A stretch of 64,000 nucleotides of DNA from Candidatus Colenecus caballi (GCA_018065615.1 JAGHSY010000031.1:1-64000), one strand, 5' to 3'. Shown: positions 34,112 through 43,417, counted from the first letter of the stretch. The notes: generated from the letters alone by a model not told the origin. Numbers and translations: made by a program.

Positions 34112-34160
34112 TGCACAACAGGGACTGTCCCCGTTGTGCAGGGACTGTCCCCGTTGTGCA
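34112..34160. repeat. GGGACTGTCCC palindrome with tandem copy
   Basis: TGCACAAC-aGGGACtGTCCCc-GTTGTGCA at 34112-34140 is an almost perfect 29-bp palindrome. The 20-bp word GGGACTGTCCCCGTTGTGCA occurs twice in direct tandem (34121-34140 and 34141-34160). The first base of the element follows the hdrA-like stop directly. It may also act as a transcription barrier; no T-tract follows. Confidence 0.75.
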
Positions 34161-34174
34161 CTTTCTGACTGAAG

Positions 34175-35971
34175 ATGAAGATAAAGATAAAGGCATTCTT
34201 ATTTGTCCTGTTGCTTGCGCAGCCCATCCGGGCGGAACGTCAGGCCGAAAAGCTTGACCATGGAATGACAGTGGCTGTGGTTGACGGCGGAATGCTGGTC
34301 AGCTGGCGCAGTCTGGATACTGACAGACCGGAAAATAAAGTTTCAATTTTCAGGGATGGAAAACGTGTGGCTGAATTCAAAAGTGACGAACCCACCTGCT
34401 GGCTGGATAAAGAAGGTACGGCAACATCGGACTATGTGCTGTCAACAGGAAGAAGAAAAGTCAAAGAAAAGCCTTTTCTGGTATTTGCAGATACTGTCCG
34501 CGACCTCAGTTCGGGGGTGCTATGCCCATACAGGAAACTGACATTGAGGCTTCCAGCAGACGGCAGTACTCCTGACAATGCACATGTAAGGTACAACGTC
34601 AATGACATGAACGTGGGTGACCTTGACGGTGACGGCCGATATGAACTTGTGGTCAAGTGGGATCCTGACAATTCCAAAGACAATGCCCATTCAGGTTACA
34701 CGGGAAATGTGCTTATAGACGCATACCGCATGAATGGAGATTTCATGTGGCGCATTGACTTGGGCCGGAACATTCGTGCCGGTGCACATTATACCCAGTT
34801 CATGGTGTTTGATTTCGATGGAGACGGTAAGGCCGAAGTTGCCATGAAGACATCGGACGGAACGGTTGACGGACAGGGGACTGTCATTGGTGACTCAAAG
34901 GCCGACTACCGCAATCAGGAAGGACGCATTCTTACCGGAAACGAATATCTGACTGTGTTTGAGGGTGAAACCGGACGTGCGCTGACAACCATAGACTATT
35001 ATCCGCCACGTACCATAACAGACAGGTGGGGTGACAATTACGGTAACCGTTCGGAACGCATGCTGGCCTGTGTGGGCTTCTTTGACGGTGAACACCCAAG
35101 CCTGGTCATGTGCCGCGGCTATTACACCAATGCTTATGTTGTCGCATACGACTTTGACGGAAAGAATCTCTGTCAGCGCTGGGTGTGCAAGGCCGAATCG
35201 AAGTCCGATGCCCTGTACGGTCAGGGTAATCACAACATATTTGCGGGTGATGTCGATCTTGACGGAAAGGATGAGATAATATACGGCGGTGCAGCCATTG
35301 ATGATGACGGCACTGTATTGTATTCAACAGGTCTGGGGCATGGCGATGCCGGACATCTTGGCGACCTTGATCCTGATGTTCCGGGACTGGAGTTCTGGGA
35401 TGTGCATGAGGACAAGAATGTACCATACAGCGATGAACTGCGTGCTGCAGACGGCCGCATATTGTGGGGTAGTCCGCAACGGGGGAAGGACAACGGCCGC
35501 GGTCTGGCTGCAGACATTGATCCACGTTATCCGGGCTATGAGATGTGGAGCAATGCCAGCGGCGGCATCCACAGCTGCAAGGGTGAACTCATATCGACGG
35601 TTAAGCCATCGGTCAATTTCCGCATCTATTGGGACGGAGACCTGCTTGACGAACTGTTTGATCACACCATAGAAAAATGGAATTGGGAGACAGGACGCAT
35701 GGATTGTCTCTTCTCGTTCGAAACAGATGGAAGATTGCTCAATAACGGAACAAAAGCCAATCCATGCCTGCTTGCCGATCTGGCCGGTGACTGGCGTGAA
35801 GAATTCATAGTACGCCGGAATAATGGAGAAATCTGTATTTTTACAACACCATATCAGACAGAACACCGTGTGACCTGTCTCATGCAGGACCCGGTGTACC
35901 GCTTGTCCGTGGCAACCCAGAACGTGGCATACAACCAGCCGCCACATCTTGGCTATCTTTTGAACAGATGA
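34175..35971 (+). CDS. Rhamnogalacturonan lyase (PL11 family)
   Basis: A 598-residue secreted enzyme with signal peptide (1-20, LLAQPIRA), an N-terminal FN3-like module (about 25-110), and an eight-bladed propeller rich in calcium-binding motifs such as VGDLDGDGRYELV, DFDGDGKAEV and AGDVDLDGKDEII. GGIHSCKGEL and LADLAGDWREEFIVR are typical PL11 segments. It cleaves the rhamnogalacturonan-I backbone of pectin by beta-elimination. No other pectin genes sit beside it. Confidence 0.92.
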   Translation: MKIKIKAFLFVLLLAQPIRAERQAEKLDHGMTVAVVDGGMLVSWRSLDTDRPENKVSIFRDGKRVAEFKSDEPTCWLDKEGTATSDYVLSTGRRKVKEKPFLVFADTVRDLSSGVLCPYRKLTLRLPADGSTPDNAHVRYNVNDMNVGDLDGDGRYELVVKWDPDNSKDNAHSGYTGNVLIDAYRMNGDFMWRIDLGRNIRAGAHYTQFMVFDFDGDGKAEVAMKTSDGTVDGQGTVIGDSKADYRNQEGRILTGNEYLTVFEGETGRALTTIDYYPPRTITDRWGDNYGNRSERMLACVGFFDGEHPSLVMCRGYYTNAYVVAYDFDGKNLCQRWVCKAESKSDALYGQGNHNIFAGDVDLDGKDEIIYGGAAIDDDGTVLYSTGLGHGDAGHLGDLDPDVPGLEFWDVHEDKNVPYSDELRAADGRILWGSPQRGKDNGRGLAADIDPRYPGYEMWSNASGGIHSCKGELISTVKPSVNFRIYWDGDLLDELFDHTIEKWNWETGRMDCLFSFETDGRLLNNGTKANPCLLADLAGDWREEFIVRRNNGEICIFTTPYQTEHRVTCLMQDPVYRLSVATQNVAYNQPPHLGYLLNR

Positions 35972-35975
35972 GAAA

Positions 35976-36008
35976 AAAGAGGATGACTTTTTTCAGTCAC
36001 CCTCTTTC
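35976..36008. terminator. Bidirectional terminator between convergent genes
   Basis: AAGAGGATGAC / GTCACCCTCTTT with a short loop and one mismatch, followed by TCTTTTATTTTC on the plus strand. It lies between the stop of the lyase and the stop of the fimbrillin-like gene at 36017. Confidence 0.8.
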
Positions 36009-36016
36009 TTTTATTT

Positions 36017-38599
36017 TCAATAGTATGTGTTCCTTGCTGTTTCCTGAATCAGTTCCGGTTTCAGCGGACCGGCAGCAGACCGCAGGGGTGCTCTGGTCTG
36101 CGCATTCCCATTGTATTCATAACCAGGCAGACAGATTATTACAACTTCTGACTGATCATAATAACTGAAACAGTAATTGGTTCCACTGATTCTTATCATT
36201 GGAGCAATTTGAAAAACGCCGGCCGATATCTGTTTGTTGAGATAGGAGTAAGAATAATACTCAGGGTTGTCATAAATGTCACCGCTTCCATGATGGTATA
36301 TCAGAGGATTACCTTCCTGCGTGAATCCCAGATATGATGCACCGTTGTAGAAATCCTTGAAGAACACATAAGTTCCGTCAGAAAAGTCCTTTGTGTAGAA
36401 TTCTATATAATCGGACTCAAGGCCATTGTAGCAATATGCCCAGTAATAATTGTTCCACCAATCCCTGTATGGGTTCGATACGCGATATATGGGTCTCCCT
36501 GTCTTTTCCTGAAGAATTTCCACGGTTGAACTGTATGAAACATAGCCGCTGTTAAGGGTGAAAGCGCTGATTATGTTGTCATGGAATGTACCAGATCCGA
36601 TGCTGGTAAATTCGTATTCACCTCCGGTTGCGGCATATCCTCTTGTAAATCCTTCCTGTCCGTAAAGGTTTTTGGCATACAATAATATCGTATAACGGGT
36701 GTCAGGCTGGAGACCTGTAATCTGAACTTTTTTGCCTGAAGCCAACGATGAGATGTCTCCTCCTGTGCTGATGCCATTATTGATGGTATATGACATGCAA
36801 GAATCCGGATTCAAGGCGGATATTTGAGCTTCATCAAGTATGACATATCTTACAATTTCTGCTGCTTCCACTTTCACAGTCATATCTATTTCCAGAGGAT
36901 TGTTTTCATTCACTGTGGCTGACAAGATGACCGGTTCGCAGTAAGGTGCTTCATCGCCGGGTGCAACATATCCTATCATCCGGTAACTGTATCCGTAGTA
37001 GTACTCTCCGTCAGCGTAGTTGCAGTCTCCTGCGGCAAGTACAGTGTAAAGACCCGTACTCCTGCCATTCATTGAATATGAGTAGTGATTGTCTCCATAG
37101 TTCTCATTTGTGAAAAAGTATTGGCTTGCGTGTGTGCCGGCCATTGTCTGGTATATGTCATCCATATAAATGTCGGTACCTTCCAATATTGATATACCGA
37201 AATTCCTGTTGTCCATAGCTGCCTGTACAGAATTCCATTCGTATTCCGGAATGTAATCGATACCTCCGGGATAGTAATACACGGGGTATCTTACGTGTCC
37301 GGGAAGAGTCAGGGAAGATCTGCCGTAATAATTTGTGGTCCAGCGGTTGCCGTCGCTCCATTTCAGATAGAGTATGGAACCGAATTGCCAGCATCCTTCA
37401 TAATCTGAATATCCGTAAATGTCAAAATCGTATCCATTTTCGTAGCATGTAGATTCCGGCCTGATTTCTCCATAAGAACTGATTATACCTGTTGAACTGC
37501 CACTTTCAATATAGGCTTTCTGGTCATCCGATGCATTCACAATGATAGCTGCACCTTCTGAGTAACTTAACTGATAATTGACCAGTTCCTGACGGATAGG
37601 CAGGTTCTTGTAGGGATTCATGATCATGTAGCGTCCCGGTACAGATTCATCTTCATATACATCTACATCCATCTCATAGTGTGGAATTCCAAAAGTGGAT
37701 GCCAGAATGTCATCCAGCCATTTGCCCGTTCCAAGGTATCTCCAACCGTCCATCTGGCCGCCGTTGGTGAACTGCAGGTCGTTGTCAGGAAGCCAGTCGT
37801 TTATTGTGGCTGAGAAATCTGTGAATATGTTTTCATTTGTCAGGGTGACTCTGGCGTTTGCCTGATATCCGGCCTTGAAATTGAATGCAGATGGCAGGGT
37901 GTATGTAATCTGTTCCCCGTTTTCTGTCGTTACAATGAGCTGCGGCTGTGAAGTCTGAGGCGGCAGAATCAGAATCCAGGACTGGGTGCCATCGGCACTG
38001 ACCGGACATGCTTTGATTGTCCCGCGTGTCCCGCATGGTGAAGTCTGGTCTCCGGATATGGTGCACTTGCCATACACGTCTGAAAAATAGACATCCTTTA
38101 TGGTCTTGTCAGAATTGTTGGTAATGTTAATCTGTACTTTGCTCAGCATGTGGTTGACATTGAACCTGACCACGTTGTTCGGAGCGGCAGTTGTACCGGC
38201 CATCATCAGGTCCGATGCGGTGTATAGCTGGTGGGTGGTCTGGTCTGCGTTGACCGTGAACTCATAATTGCTCATATCCTGCGTCATGTCTGCCTTGTAC
38301 GGATAATACAGACGGAAATCCGTACTCTGACTCTGACCGTCGGCCCAGCTTATCGGATTGTCCGATGTCAGTGAACCGTTGGAATATACATATTTCCTGA
38401 CACCAGAGTTTATCGGACTCATGGCAATGATGGCAACCTGATCGCCATTTTCAAAGTTTGTGTCTGTAGCTCTTACAGAATATGTGCCGATGGTGGCCTG
38501 AAAATCAACTGCATTGTCTTTGGCCGGCAACTGCATTTCCTGCTGGCTGCATGATACAACAGCCAGTATACATACTGATAGAGAAAGTATTTTCTTCAT
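36017..38599 (-). CDS. Fimbrillin-like lipoprotein with long C-terminal extension
   Basis: An 860-residue lipoprotein: signal MKKILSLSVCILAVVSCSQQE (lipobox Cys17). Residues about 30-270 match the fimbrillin (Mfa-like_1) family, with FRLYYPYKADMTQ and a strand segment ending NVNHMLSKVQINI. The rest (about 275-860) holds two repeated beta-rich segments (WRYLGTGKWLDDILASTFG, and FTSIGSGTFHDNIISAFTL) with an FN3-like module between them (about 585-700). Likely a surface pilus-tip or adhesin-type protein. It is 12 bases downstream of a second fimbrillin-like gene. Confidence 0.82.
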   Translation of the reverse strand: MKKILSLSVCILAVVSCSQQEMQLPAKDNAVDFQATIGTYSVRATDTNFENGDQVAIIAMSPINSGVRKYVYSNGSLTSDNPISWADGQSQSTDFRLYYPYKADMTQDMSNYEFTVNADQTTHQLYTASDLMMAGTTAAPNNVVRFNVNHMLSKVQINITNNSDKTIKDVYFSDVYGKCTISGDQTSPCGTRGTIKACPVSADGTQSWILILPPQTSQPQLIVTTENGEQITYTLPSAFNFKAGYQANARVTLTNENIFTDFSATINDWLPDNDLQFTNGGQMDGWRYLGTGKWLDDILASTFGIPHYEMDVDVYEDESVPGRYMIMNPYKNLPIRQELVNYQLSYSEGAAIIVNASDDQKAYIESGSSTGIISSYGEIRPESTCYENGYDFDIYGYSDYEGCWQFGSILYLKWSDGNRWTTNYYGRSSLTLPGHVRYPVYYYPGGIDYIPEYEWNSVQAAMDNRNFGISILEGTDIYMDDIYQTMAGTHASQYFFTNENYGDNHYSYSMNGRSTGLYTVLAAGDCNYADGEYYYGYSYRMIGYVAPGDEAPYCEPVILSATVNENNPLEIDMTVKVEAAEIVRYVILDEAQISALNPDSCMSYTINNGISTGGDISSLASGKKVQITGLQPDTRYTILLYAKNLYGQEGFTRGYAATGGEYEFTSIGSGTFHDNIISAFTLNSGYVSYSSTVEILQEKTGRPIYRVSNPYRDWWNNYYWAYCYNGLESDYIEFYTKDFSDGTYVFFKDFYNGASYLGFTQEGNPLIYHHGSGDIYDNPEYYSYSYLNKQISAGVFQIAPMIRISGTNYCFSYYDQSEVVIICLPGYEYNGNAQTRAPLRSAAGPLKPELIQETARNTYY

Positions 38600-38611
38600 T
38601 TCAGAAAATGA

Positions 38612-39505
38612 TTATTGTTTGACAAAATCCATAGAACCACCGTTGTTCCAGTCATTGATGCTCAAGGAGAATTCAACAGGTTCCTCTTTCCCAGGGTCCG
38701 ATGTGGTGTCGATTACCAGAGGGTCATTCTCATTATCCCACTGGTTGCCGGCATCGAACGTAATTTGAGAATCAAGGACAAACGTCTTGTAAGTGCCGTC
38801 CTTCATATTGACCCTAATTGATGGTCTGGCTTTCTGCGGTGCTATGAGGACTGAATAATATGTTTCTGATTCCGATGAAACATACTGCCCTGCCTTTATT
38901 GATGTGGTGACGGATGTTGAGAGAGAAACCTCTCCTTTGGCCAGATTCACTGACGTGCTGGCGCTTACACCGCTGACGGTGACAGATTCAATGTCAGATC
39001 CGCTGCGGTTTTCGAAATACAGTGCAAGCCGTACCATTTTGTGGGAGAAGCTGAATGTAATCTGATTCTCCCTTGAAGTCAGTCTCAATGAGGCAACAAC
39101 AAGGTCCGATGCCTTGACAGCAGCTTCCGTACTCTGGTCTTCCATTACAGTGAATGTGCCGGATCCGGTCTGGTATGCACCTGAATATGGGGAATATGCG
39201 GCAAATGTGATGCTTGACACCTTCTTTGCAAGGTCCCATCTTACCGGCTGGGAACACTGCAGTGTGCCATCCTGACTGACTGAAGCCAGGAGGTTGTCTG
39301 CATTGACGGGGCTGCCGGCAAAAATACCGGCCTTATCTCCCGGCTCAAGCATCCTTTCTGTTTTCCACAAGTTCACATCGTACTTGAATGTGATGGAGGA
39401 CAACTCCTCCTGCTGTTCTTCAGACAGGTCGCTCAGGTTTCCCACCTGGTCACATGAACACAGGCAAAGCAGTATGGCGGCAATGTGCAAACATGTATTC
39501 TTCAT
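38612..39505 (-). CDS. Fimbrillin family lipoprotein
   Basis: A 297-residue protein starting MKNTCLHIAAILLCLCSCDQ at 39505 (lipobox CSC, Cys18); an upstream start at 39616 lies before the signal peptide and is rejected. The body (KAGIFAGSPVNADNLL, FAAYSPYSGAYQTG, FSFSHKMVRLALYF) is typical of Mfa-like_1 fimbrillin proteins, with the conserved SHKMVRL segment. Probably assembled on the cell surface with the downstream 860-residue relative. The C-terminus LSINDWNNGGSMDFVKQ ends close to where the tail of the larger protein's fimbrillin part ends. Confidence 0.84.
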   Translation of the reverse strand: MKNTCLHIAAILLCLCSCDQVGNLSDLSEEQQEELSSITFKYDVNLWKTERMLEPGDKAGIFAGSPVNADNLLASVSQDGTLQCSQPVRWDLAKKVSSITFAAYSPYSGAYQTGSGTFTVMEDQSTEAAVKASDLVVASLRLTSRENQITFSFSHKMVRLALYFENRSGSDIESVTVSGVSASTSVNLAKGEVSLSTSVTTSIKAGQYVSSESETYYSVLIAPQKARPSIRVNMKDGTYKTFVLDSQITFDAGNQWDNENDPLVIDTTSDPGKEEPVEFSLSINDWNNGGSMDFVKQ

Positions 39506-39551
39506 GTCACAAAAATAACCAATTATTATGGTCTGTAGGACGTTAGATGAA

Positions 39552-39587
39552 AAAAGACAGGAAAGCCGGCCGGCTTTCCTGTCTTTT
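39552..39587 (-). terminator. 36-bp perfect palindrome terminator
   Basis: AAAAGACAGGAAAGCCGG is followed at once by its exact reverse complement: 18-bp arms with no spacer, 10 bases after the OadA-like stop. T-runs flank both sides, so it can work in either direction. Confidence 0.88.
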
Positions 39588-39596
39588 CCATAGAAC

Positions 39597-41378
39597 TTAT
39601 TTTTCAATCCAGCCAATCACTTCACCCTTTGCAACAAGAGCTCCGTGTTCCTTTTCGACTGCTGCAATGTGGCAGTCTTCTGCTGCTGTTATGTTCTCTA
39701 TGAAACTTGCACCTGTTTCCTGAATGGCGCACATCCAGTCGCCCTTCTTGAACTGCTTGCCGTAAGGCGGATTGCAGGACTGGTCAACATAGTCAAGATC
39801 CCAGATTACGCGGCCCTTGACCGGAGCTTCAATGGCTTCGGCGTCCGGATGCAGAATGGCGCGCTTGTCAGCGGCAGTAAAGTGCTTGACGGGTGCGCCT
39901 GCAGTACCGGCCTGAGCCTTTTCCATGCGTGCCATGAGGTCCTTGTTGAACTGGTCCTTTGCCTGACCTGACTTGTATTCGCGGTACTGTTTTTCGTGCA
40001 TTGCGAATTCGAACAGTTCTTCATCGTCCTGACCGCGGTCCCAGCCGTTTTCGGCCATTTCCTTCTCAAAGCGGGGAAGTTCGTCGGGGTAGAGTACCTG
40101 AGGATCATCGGTGTAGAATTCCTTGCCCTGCTCCTTGGCAAGAGCAATGATTTCAGGAGCCAGTTCGCCGGGCAGCTTGCCTGACTTGCCCAGTACCATG
40201 CCCCACATGGCGGGATCCATGCGTGTGAAAGGCTTCTCGTCCATTGACTTTGAGTACAGGTTCATAAGGGCTGCGTTCTTTACGTACTGGCTGAACGGGG
40301 TAACCAGACACGGTGTTCCCAACATTGGCCATATGCGCTGGACCTCATCGAACAGTTCGACCAGAAGTTCGTCTTCGGACAGTTCCTTTTCACCTTTCTT
40401 CTTAAGGTTGGTGTTGATGGCTGCGTGCATGCCTTTCAGGTCTGCCATGAGTGAACCCATCATGCCGCCGGGAAGGCCGCAGCCCACCAGCAGTGAACTC
40501 ATCAGTGAGTTCTTGGGGTCAATCCAGTAGCCCAGGAAGTCGTCCATGAAGCTCTGTGTAAGGCTGCGTGCCTCCATGTAAGCCTTCATGTTGATGTCCT
40601 TGACCAGGAAACCGGCATCCTTCAGCATGGACTGTATGGTAATTACATCGGGATGGACCTTGCCCCATGACAGCGGTTCCATGGCAACGTCAAGAACGTC
40701 ACCTCCGGCCTTTGCAACCTCAAGCATGTTGGCTACTGCAAAACCCGGACCGTTGTGGCCGTGGTACTGTATGATGATGTCCGGGTGCTGTGACTTGATT
40801 GCGCTGACAATCTTGCCCAGCATTGCGGGACGGCCAATTCCGGCCATGTCCTTCAGACAGATTTCCTGTGCGCCGCCTTCAATGAGCTGTTCGGCCAGAT
40901 TGATGTAATATTCTGCGGTATGTACCTTTGAATATGTGATGCACATGGTGGCCTGAGCCGTCATGCCTGCCTGCTTTGCCCACTTGATTGAAGGTATGAT
41001 GTTGCGCGGGTCATTCAGTCCGCAGAAAATGCGTGTGATGTCAACGCCCTGGGCATGCTTCACCTTGTACATGAGCTGGCGTACATCGGCGGGAACGGGG
41101 TTCATGCGCAGTGCGTTAAGGCCGCGGTCCAGCATGTGGGTCTTGATTCCTGCTTCGTTGAAAGGTTTCGTGAAAGTGCGTACGGCCTGATTCGGATTCT
41201 CACCGTACAGAAGATTGACCTGCTCCATGGCACCGCCGTTGGTTTCAACGCGGTCAAAGCAGCCCATGTCAATGATTACCGGAGCAATCTTTGCAAGCTG
41301 GTCCTTGCGGGGTACATACTTGCCTGATGACTGCCACATGTCACGGTAAACAAGACTGAATTGGATTTCTTTTTTCAT
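39597..41378 (-). CDS. Oxaloacetate decarboxylase alpha / pyruvate carboxylase CT-like subunit with degenerate biotinyl domain
   Basis: A 593-residue protein. The first ~470 residues are a carboxyltransferase TIM barrel of the OadA/PycB/HMG-CoA lyase type (QFSLVYRDMWQS, GLNDPRNIIPSIKWAKQAG, CLKDMAGIGRPAMLG, QYHGHNGPG metal site). The C-terminal ~75 residues resemble a biotinyl domain (KKGDWMCAIQ, GEVIGWIE) but the MKM site is replaced by GASF, so no lysine can be biotinylated here. It would need a separate carrier; the two-domain carrier at 13762 is a candidate. It follows the SDR gene by 24 bases on the same strand. Confidence 0.88.
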   Translation of the reverse strand: MKKEIQFSLVYRDMWQSSGKYVPRKDQLAKIAPVIIDMGCFDRVETNGGAMEQVNLLYGENPNQAVRTFTKPFNEAGIKTHMLDRGLNALRMNPVPADVRQLMYKVKHAQGVDITRIFCGLNDPRNIIPSIKWAKQAGMTAQATMCITYSKVHTAEYYINLAEQLIEGGAQEICLKDMAGIGRPAMLGKIVSAIKSQHPDIIIQYHGHNGPGFAVANMLEVAKAGGDVLDVAMEPLSWGKVHPDVITIQSMLKDAGFLVKDINMKAYMEARSLTQSFMDDFLGYWIDPKNSLMSSLLVGCGLPGGMMGSLMADLKGMHAAINTNLKKKGEKELSEDELLVELFDEVQRIWPMLGTPCLVTPFSQYVKNAALMNLYSKSMDEKPFTRMDPAMWGMVLGKSGKLPGELAPEIIALAKEQGKEFYTDDPQVLYPDELPRFEKEMAENGWDRGQDDEELFEFAMHEKQYREYKSGQAKDQFNKDLMARMEKAQAGTAGAPVKHFTAADKRAILHPDAEAIEAPVKGRVIWDLDYVDQSCNPPYGKQFKKGDWMCAIQETGASFIENITAAEDCHIAAVEKEHGALVAKGEVIGWIEK

Positions 41379-41402
41379 AATGATATGTTTTTCTAAACTC
41401 TT

Positions 41403-42203
41403 TTACATTGGGTTGATGGAACGTGCAATCCTTGCGCACAGTCCGGGGAAAAAGCGCTTTATATAGACCATGAGCAGTTCCTTGCGGCCTACCAGCACTT
41501 CACGCTTCCGGCGGTAAACGGCGCGGACAATCCTGCGTCCGGCTTCATCGGGGGTACACCCTCCGGCCTGTCCGGCGTCCATCTTTGCATGCTGCTTTCC
41601 GTCCTTTTCAAGCGCATAGAACGAAATGCGTGTCTGGACACGTCCGGGACAGACAATTGTCACACGGATGCCAGCCTTGTAGTATTCGGCCTGAACGGTC
41701 TCGAAAAATCCGTACAGGGCGTGCTTGGATGATGAGTATGCGCAGCGCAGAGGGAATCCGAACCTTCCGTTTATGCTTGTGGTGACAACCAGCTGGCCTC
41801 CGCCGCGCTCAATCATGCGCGGAAGAATGACCTTGGTCATGAGCACCGGAGCAAAATAGTTTATGTCCATCACCTTGTTGATGACACGCATTTCGGTGTC
41901 ACATGTGGTGCCGCGCTGGCTTATGCCCGCGTTGTTGTAGAACACGTCAATGGAACCGAACACGTTCCAGGCCTTGTCGGCAAGTTCTTCAACCTGATCT
42001 TTCCTTGACAGGTCGAAGGGCAGGGCGACAGCCTTGGGCGAACCAAGTTCCATGCATCGGTCTGCAACTTTCTTGAGCAGATCATCTTCAAGTGCGGTAA
42101 GGACAAGCTTTGCACCTTCCTTGGCAAAACTGTAAGCGGTGGCCTCACCTATGCCCGATGAGGAACCGGTTATCCAGACTACCTTATCCTGAAACTTATT
42201 CAT
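41403..42203 (-). CDS. Short-chain dehydrogenase/reductase
   Basis: A 266-residue classical SDR: TGSSSGIGEA cofactor motif (residues 12-21), NNAGIS, catalytic Ser (TTSINGRFG) and YSSSKHAL (YxxxK). The C-terminal 50 residues are basic and hydrophobic (RRKREVLVGRKELLMVYIKRFFPGLC), suggesting a membrane-associated tail as in sphingolipid/steroid-type SDRs. Its start overlaps the true stop (42200-42202) of the threonine-synthase-like frame. With an alpha-oxoamine synthase two genes upstream, a 3-ketosphinganine-type reduction is one possible role, but not proven. Confidence 0.85.
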   Translation of the reverse strand: MNKFQDKVVWITGSSSGIGEATAYSFAKEGAKLVLTALEDDLLKKVADRCMELGSPKAVALPFDLSRKDQVEELADKAWNVFGSIDVFYNNAGISQRGTTCDTEMRVINKVMDINYFAPVLMTKVILPRMIERGGGQLVVTTSINGRFGFPLRCAYSSSKHALYGFFETVQAEYYKAGIRVTIVCPGRVQTRISFYALEKDGKQHAKMDAGQAGGCTPDEAGRRIVRAVYRRKREVLVGRKELLMVYIKRFFPGLCARIARSINPM

Positions 42204-42412
42204 TTGTCAATTGCCTGTTTGAACCAAAGTGCGCGCTCTGAACCTTCACCGGTGTTGAGCATAACCAGATCTCCGTCCTTGAATCTGCCTTCCTCCAGAG
42301 CCTTGAAGAATCCGGCAATGCACACGGCCGATGCCGGGCCCATATATACTCCTGCGTTTTCCTTTACGAAACGTCCTACCGTCTCAAGGCCTTCTTCCTG
42401 TATGCGCAGGAA
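42200..42412 (-). pseudogene. Cut-off C-terminal tail of the threonine-synthase-like gene
   Basis: After the TGA at 42413-42415 the same frame stays open for 70 codons (FLRIQEEGLETVGRF, YMGPASAVCIAGFFKALEEG, LVMLNTGEGSER) and ends at a TGA that overlaps the SDR start (ATGA). These are the normal C-terminal features of this fold II PLP family, so the tail belongs to the upstream frame. Confidence 0.85.
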
Positions 42413-43417
42413 TCAACCGCCGCTGTTCCTGACAATGGGACCTACAAGCGGATACATGCCCGGCGTGCCGGCTGTCAGAATGGAAATGCGCGTATGCGGG
42501 GTGACTGACGGGAACTTCCTGTTCCAGCCTTCCGGGAATCCGTTCTCAACAGCCCATTCCCATGCCTGTACCATAGGGTCACAGGTGTCCTGCTGGACAA
42601 GCAGCATACGCGGCATCTTATACTCGGGATAGGCCGATGCAATCTCACGCATGCCCTTTTCAAATGCGATGGGGCTTGTGCCGCCGGCTACGGCCTGCAT
42701 ATAGACATCGGGTATCCTGCCCAGCTGGCGCAAGCATTCAAATACAAGTGTCTTCTTGGCTTCAACGCGGATGGGGTCTATGTTTCCGGCCGATATCATG
42801 ACGTTATGCGTCTTGTGGAATTCGGCAGCCTCGGCCTTTGCCTGACCGTATCCGCCATCGGACACGACCAGATTCTGGCCTGTGGCGCGTATGGCGTCCT
42901 GCGATTCCTGATACATGTCATGCGGGGCGAATATGTCAAACTTCACTCCGGCCTTTGCCAGATATGTGGCGTATGCGGTTGCTGCGTTTCCGGTCGATGC
43001 AAGGCAGTATTCCTTGACGCCGTGCTTTTTGAACAGGGTGGCTGCAAGTGATGCGGCTATGTCCTTGAATGTGCCTGTACCCCCGTTAAGGTCATTGCGG
43101 CAGACGACAACTTTGATGTCCTTGTCGTAGTTGTCCTTTGCGTAGTCGCTCAGAAACTTCCATTCTTCAATTGGGACTGCACCTTCACCGCAGGACACGG
43201 TCTCATCGGACTCTTCAAGCGGAAGGAAGGGCAGGTAATGGTAAAGGTTGCTGACGTCCTGACCGGGGGCGCAAAGGGTGTCAAGCAGACGGTAATCCCG
43301 GTCATAGACCACCTCTGCATGATTGCTTCCGCATTCACACAGCTGGTCCTGACTGAACCACGCGGCAAAGTCGCCGATGACCTTTCCGCACTTTTTGCAG
43401 ACTAACCTGTAACCCAT
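42413..43417 (-). CDS. Threonine synthase-like PLP enzyme, truncated by an in-frame TGA
   Basis: 334 residues are translated before an in-frame TGA. The N-terminus has a four-Cys zinc-ribbon-like start (Cys7, Cys10, Cys27, Cys29), then fold type II PLP signatures: NGGTGTFKDIAASLA with PLP Lys118, and STGNAATAYATYLAKAG. It stops right after SGG in the active-site region near the end of the family (VRNSGG). The same frame continues to 42200, giving 405 residues if the stop were sense. Start overlaps the oxoamine synthase stop (TAATG). Threonine synthase, or a related lyase acting on an amino acid product of its neighbour, is possible. Confidence 0.83.
   Translation of the reverse strand: MGYRLVCKKCGKVIGDFAAWFSQDQLCECGSNHAEVVYDRDYRLLDTLCAPGQDVSNLYHYLPFLPLEESDETVSCGEGAVPIEEWKFLSDYAKDNYDKDIKVVVCRNDLNGGTGTFKDIAASLAATLFKKHGVKEYCLASTGNAATAYATYLAKAGVKFDIFAPHDMYQESQDAIRATGQNLVVSDGGYGQAKAEAAEFHKTHNVMISAGNIDPIRVEAKKTLVFECLRQLGRIPDVYMQAVAGGTSPIAFEKGMREIASAYPEYKMPRMLLVQQDTCDPMVQAWEWAVENGFPEGWNRKFPSVTPHTRISILTAGTPGMYPLVGPIVRNSGG

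Noticed and set aside
42413-42415. Selenocysteine or code reassignment at the internal TGA
   Set aside because: The position in this family is not a Cys/Sec site, no SECIS-like hairpin is evident, and TGA is a normal stop for many genes in the window.
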